Below, in pieces: positions 61,447 to 64,000 of a stretch of 64,000 nucleotides of DNA. The notes under the pieces are model-generated. The model saw only the letters and a program-made list of their open reading frames with translations. It did no database searches and was not told where the DNA came from. Position numbers and translations under genes: made by a program. Origin of the DNA: Panonychus citri (Eukaryota; Arthropoda; Arachnida; Trombidiformes; Tetranychidae); assembly GCF_014898815.1 (NCBI RefSeq), contig NW_026515546.1, positions 2,714,501 to 2,778,500 on the forward strand, written 5' to 3'. How positions within the stretch are numbered: the stretch's first letter is position 1; each line of letters begins with the position of its first letter.

Positions 61447-62916
61447 TGATTAAGTTTCACCATGCACTTTAATCAATGTGTTCATGATGATGATGGTGAG
61501 TAAATGATTTTGTCATGTTATTGATGAAAATATATATTTGTCAATCAATAGTAACATGATATCATCATGATATCACACTGATGATGATGATGATTGCTGA
61601 GGAAGATGATAAATCCTATGGTATTAAACAATGAAGATACAAAAGTGACTCTGTTGACCAATTGGAAAGCTAATTGAAATCAGATTTAAACAGAACAATG
61701 AAGATTTATCATGAGATTTCATGGAAATTCAGTTCAAACGGAAATGAAAAAAATTTACCACTAAACTTGAACTAAATTGATTCTAATCTTTATCTATTTT
61801 GATGATAATTCAATCAAATACTTGAGATCCGACAGGGGAGGTTAAGGTAAAGTTCATCATACGGAATACTTGTATTCTGGTGTAAATTCAAGTTTTAGGT
61901 CAGTTCTGTGAGAGGCTCTTGGAATCAGAAATTAGTGTAAAAGTTACTCTATCCTTCAGTTTATCATGGAAAAAAAATCAAGAGAAAGTTTCAGGTTCCA
62001 GGAATCAGTGTTTTCTTTTTCTGTCACTGATTACCCAGGGGAGTCTCATGGTGAGTGAGTGGAAGAGGTGAACAAACAAACAGGGAGAGAGAGAGAGAGA
62101 CAAGTACCAATAGTAAATAAACAACAACAGAAAAAAAGTTGAGAATCTTGAGATTTTTAGGAAATAAGAATTGATTGAATTGATTGTTTCACAGGAAATG
62201 AGCGATTTAAGGTGAGGTGAATGCTGGGTCAGTATCTATATAAGAGAAAATCTCTGTAAATTAAATTCAACCAGGAGAAGATGATGGAAGAGAGAAAAAG
62301 AACAAAAAATTCTGTGAAATTTTCTTCAAGTCATCATCATCAAAGATTCTTACAGAACTGTTTCCTTTTCATGATCAGCATCATGAAAATCAGACTCGAT
62401 TCTTGAGATGAAGAAAACGAATAATATAAAAAGAGAAGTAGAATATTTTTTTTTTCTTTATTCCATATTTGATATTGAGCTCAAATTCTGAATACAAGGA
62501 ACAGCTACTAAATCCTGAGCTCTCATGATGGTGTGAAAGCTTAAAAAGTTCAACCAGTGTGTTCAAAGTGATAAATCAACATTTCTTGCACCAAGAGGAT
62601 TAAGATTAATCTTTGGCAACAATTTAGATTTTTGTTTTCGTATTGTTGTTAAATCATAATCATTAAATCACAATTTGTAACAATAAGCAGCATCTAAGTA
62701 AATCGAGTTACTTATTATCAAGAAGGAAAAACTTTTTTTCTCTGATCTAATCAAAAGTTTTCCCTTTAATATGATCACGAAATCCAGCAAAGTTTTGATC
62801 CATTTTATATTATCATCTTTACATCACAATTTAAAATTGATTATCAACAATTTACCTCACTTGTTGGTACAAAGATGATGAAAAAACCTCACAACAATTA
62901 AACTTAATCATCAGAC

Positions 62917-62945
62917 CAACAACAACAACAACAACAACAACAACA
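62917..62945. repeat. (AAC)n microsatellite
   Basis: About nine CAA units in a row. Confidence 0.9.
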
Positions 62946-64000
62946 TTGAGGATTAAGCGCAAAAACTGATCATAAGGAAAACTTTTCAATCACAATTTAA
63001 GTCTCGAGATAATTTAAATCGTTGACAATCATTAAATCACAATCAAAGAGAGAGAGAGAGAGGGAGGGAGGCTCAAATATAACCAACAATTTAGAATTGA
63101 AATTGTCAAACTAATATCAAATTTAGAGGAAACAATTTACATAAGAAACTTTTTTCTATGTAAATTGTTTCGACTTAATATCAAAGTAAAATGAGATCAC
63201 AAAGTTTACAGGTAAATGGATCAAGGTGGAAGGTGGGATTCTAAGTGGGAGTGGGATTTTTTGAGCAATAAGTAGCTTTTGAGACTTAGAATCATCAATG
63301 ATTGTAATCATCATGATATCCAATATAAAACATATTCAATTGTGATTATAATGATCAGTTAATCATTACGTTAACCATATCATTATAATCAGTTTACCTT
63401 TTATAAGTATTGATATAAAACCTTTTCAATGGGTATAACAATTTACTGATGATGATTATATTCAATTTCCCAAAGTTGATTGTGATCAACTCAATTGGTT
63501 TCCAATTGTATTAATAATTTTCATAAACTTTAATCGTTGATGAAAATAATCATTTAATTGTCACTGATTTTCCAATAGTTATTATTGTATTAGTAATTAG
63601 AGTGCCCATTGAAGGGAAAGGCTTAATTGTTACCAATCAATTTCATCATTAAAAGTAACAAGTTTTCATGATTATATTGATTAGTAGGAAAAGTTTGTCT
63701 ATGTAAACTTTTTCCCTCTGATAATTTAATCACAATTAATCAATAAATTGAGTTTGAATTAACTTAATTTGCCTTAAGTCTTAAATTTGTTTTCAAGTAA
63801 AAATAATGTATTTAAATTGATTTGTTTTGATTATTAAGACCTTGAAAAGTAATCATTTTAAATTTAATCAACTTGTTAAAGTTAATTTAGTTTATTATAA
63901 ATAAGATTGAATAAAAAGCCTTAAGGTTTTTGGTTAATTCAGTTCTGGGTAAATTTTAATTACGACACTTTGGTAAAATTTTTAAGACACTGAACAATTA

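Larger units (their letters stand above)
59862..64000. other. beat first intron / upstream region
   Basis: 4.1 kb without a recognised exon. It holds a CT tract at about 60172-60193, GA tracts at 61421-61446, about 62084 and 63047, an (AAC)n run at about 62917-62945, and a GC-rich perfect hairpin at 60592-60613. The beat start codon exon must lie here or beyond the window. Confidence 0.5.

Noticed and set aside
1..64000. Possible CRISPR arrays or mobile elements from the many repeats
   Set aside because: The repeats are simple microsatellites or dispersed short words without spacers. No transposase, reverse transcriptase or terminal repeats were recognised.
1..64000. tRNA genes
   Set aside because: Looked for T-loop-like GTTCGA-type words with a paired acceptor stem; the few hits (for example near 44172 and 27200) have no cloverleaf partner.

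Overview
This is eukaryotic nuclear DNA, AT-rich (about two-thirds A+T by eye) and dense in microsatellites. The genes have GT-AG introns from about 50 bp to almost 10 kb, and the proteins are clearly animal. A beaten-path (beat) immunoglobulin gene points to an arthropod. A polycystin-1 family gene with WSC, PKD, REJ, GPS and PLAT parts fits a chelicerate such as a mite better than a fly, but the species cannot be fixed from the sequence alone. There are no bacterial or mobile-element genes.

Layout, left to right. (1) 1-29339: one polycystin-1-like gene on the minus strand. It starts at 29339 and runs off the left side after the PLAT domain. Seven coding exons carry about 2,270 residues, separated by introns of 85 bp to 9.7 kb. 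Its REJ region contains a one-base frameshift (about 16769) and an in-frame TGA (16320-16322). (2) 29340-31217: a 1.9-kb head-to-head intergenic region. (3) 31218-36419, plus: SH3BP5 (Rab11 exchange factor family), two exons, 450 aa. (4) 38150-39086, plus: S-formylglutathione hydrolase / esterase D, two exons, 285 aa. (5) 40008-42602, minus: IMP dehydrogenase, ten exons, 513 aa, fully reconstructed. (6) 43492-49206: two direct repeats of about 530 bp, each carrying an identical 217-nt U3 snoRNA gene on the plus strand, on either side of an uninterrupted 4-kb minus-strand ORF for an NBAS-like protein. That protein lacks the usual N-terminal beta-propeller. (7) 53801-59861, minus: four exons of a beat-family gene. 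Its first exon, its last exon and probably one very small internal exon were not found.

The middle genes (SH3BP5, ESD, IMPDH, NBAS, U3) are housekeeping loci for vesicle traffic, purine synthesis, formaldehyde detoxification and ribosome processing. The flanking genes (polycystin, beat) encode cell-surface proteins with long introns. The non-coding DNA differs accordingly. The long introns at both ends are full of ATCATGAT-type words, GA/CT tracts and a recurring 10-mer, AAAGTTCTGA. The 27-49 kb block is instead rich in CAATTA/TTAATTG words and has none of that 10-mer that I could find.
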